The notes beneath the pieces were generated by a model. It was not told where the DNA came from and made no database searches. It saw only the letters and a program-made list of their open reading frames with translations. DNA of 64,000 nt, taken from contig NZ_WHNZ01000015.1 in the NCBI RefSeq assembly GCF_013141725.1, positions 248,001 to 312,000 of the forward strand, read 5' to 3'. Source of the stretch: Paenibacillus planticolens (GTDB lineage: Bacteria; Bacillota; Bacilli; Paenibacillales; NBRC-103111). This document shows positions 63,327 through 64,000 of the stretch, one piece after another; position 1 is the first letter of the stretch, and every line of letters begins with the position of its first letter. The translations under genes and the position numbers were made by a program.

Positions 63327-64000
63327 GTGGAAGTGGAGAAGCTTATAGAACAAATTACACAAAAAGTGCTTGCACAAGTTAGCAATCAGCAAATCACGAA
63401 GGAAACGGTCGGCGTTAAAGTTGCTGAAGGTACGCGGTCCGGATCTTCTTTTTCACAAAAAGCGCCATTCATTACAGGGCCTGAAATTGCCCGTAAAATT
63501 GACCATACTTTGTTGAAACCAGATGCGACAAAAGATGAAATTATTAAGGTGTGCAGCGAAGCTAAGCAATATAATTTTGCAACCGTATGTATCAATCCTT
63601 ATTGGGTGCCGCTCGCAGCGAAGGAACTGGCTGGATCTAAAGTCGGTATTACGACAGTTGTCGGTTTCCCATTGGGAGCGACAACAACCTTCTCCAAAAT
63701 GGCCGAAACCCGGGATGCAATTGCAAACGGAGCAACGGAAATTGACATGGTTATGAACATCGGCGCCCTCAAATCAGGCGATCTGAACACGGTGAAGAAG
63801 GATATTGAAGGTGTCGTTCTAGCCGCTAACGGACAGGCTATCGTTAAAGTCATTTTGGAAACCGGCCTGTTATCGGATGAAGAAAAGGTGAAGGCATGCT
63901 CCATTTGTAAAATGGCTGGAGCCGACTTCGTAAAAACTTCGACTGGTTTCGGCCACGGGGGAGCAACGGTTGAAGACATCGCTTTGATGAGAAATACCGT
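63327..64000 (+). CDS. deoC: Deoxyribose-phosphate aldolase with encapsulation-type N-terminus (3' end outside window)
   Basis: GTG start at 63327 with GGAGGAG about 8 bases upstream; the frame runs open off the end, 224 codons present. Residues 1-20 ([20 protein letters not shown]) form an amphipathic helix, followed by a roughly 30-residue linker; ordinary DeoC begins near residue 48 here ([17 protein letters not shown]). Active-site residues are present: Asp140 in EIDMVMNIG, the Schiff-base Lys174 in [12 protein letters not shown] and Lys203 in [14 protein letters not shown]. It splits 2-deoxyribose-5-phosphate into glyceraldehyde-3-phosphate and acetaldehyde. The extension makes it the likely signature cargo of the compartment, generating a volatile, toxic aldehyde inside the shell. 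Confidence 0.95.
   Translation, partial: MEVEKLIEQITQKVLAQVSNQQITKETVGVKVAEGTRSGSSFSQKAPFITGPEIARKIDHTLLKPDATKDEIIKVCSEAKQYNFATVCINPYWVPLAAKELAGSKVGITTVVGFPLGATTTFSKMAETRDAIANGATEIDMVMNIGALKSGDLNTVKKDIEGVVLAANGQAIVKVILETGLLSDEEKVKACSICKMAGADFVKTSTGFGHGGATVEDIALMRNT

Overview
The window looks like chromosomal DNA of a low-to-mid GC, spore-former-type Firmicute, most probably Paenibacillus or a close relative. The evidence is strong AGGAGG ribosome binding sites, frequent TTG and GTG starts, sigma-A type promoters, several very large secreted proteins ending in S-layer homology (SLH) domains, cre-like catabolite repression sites, and genes resembling Bacillus deoR, deoB, pdp, cdd and nupNOPQ. 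I see no tRNA, rRNA, CRISPR array, transposase or prophage gene.

Layout. (1) 1-18857: the end of a secreted Ig-like protein, a 2531-residue SLH protein, a 3029-residue GLUG-repeat SLH protein and a small secreted trypsin-like protease, all on the + strand. (2) 18858-19989: intergenic DNA with a composite repeat, then the promoter and leader of cpdB. (3) 19990-22242: a LysM-anchored extracellular cyclic phosphodiesterase/nucleotidase. (4) 22298-26459, minus strand: deoB, two purine nucleoside phosphorylases and pdp, a nucleoside phosphorolysis operon. (5) 27011-45812: a tandemly duplicated two-gene unit. Each unit encodes a giant secreted PHP-type metal-dependent hydrolase ending in cohesin-like, FIVAR and dockerin modules, followed by a protein with an N-terminal cohesin and C-terminal SLH domains. 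This looks like a cellulosome-like cohesin-dockerin surface display system carrying a phosphoesterase-like enzyme instead of cellulases. (6) 45904-50102: a HupE-like protein, a His-rich ArsP/YcgR-type permease, a YcgQ-type (DUF1980) protein and a membrane protein; metal handling is likely. (7) 50103-51206: a second copy of the composite repeat and the nup promoter. (8) 51207-56534: a nucleoside ABC importer (nupNOPQ type), cytidine deaminase and a XapX-type membrane protein. (9) 56633-64000, running off the end: a DeoR/SorC regulator and a bacterial microcompartment (BMC) operon with pduL, a flavoprotein-like protein, three pentamer genes, two hexamer genes, an acylating aldehyde dehydrogenase, triosephosphate isomerase, an RpiB-like isomerase and deoxyribose-phosphate aldolase.

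How it may fit together (inference). Surface phosphoesterases (CpdB and the dockerin PHP proteins) release nucleosides from environmental DNA or nucleotides. The ABC system imports them. Cdd and the phosphorylases release the base and deoxyribose-1-phosphate, and DeoB makes deoxyribose-5-phosphate. DeoC inside a microcompartment splits that into glyceraldehyde-3-phosphate and acetaldehyde. The acetaldehyde is retained and converted by the aldehyde dehydrogenase and PduL to acetyl-CoA and acetyl-phosphate, and an encapsulated TIM deals with the triose phosphate. The BMC matches the sugar-phosphate-utilising (SPU) kind of locus known from BMC surveys. The most notable details are the TIM with an encapsulation-type extension, an RpiB with Asp at the usual catalytic Cys position, a DeoR lacking the Schiff-base lysine, a purine nucleoside phosphorylase with switched base-recognition residues, and the duplicated cohesin-dockerin pair with conserved leader RNA and intercistronic hairpins.
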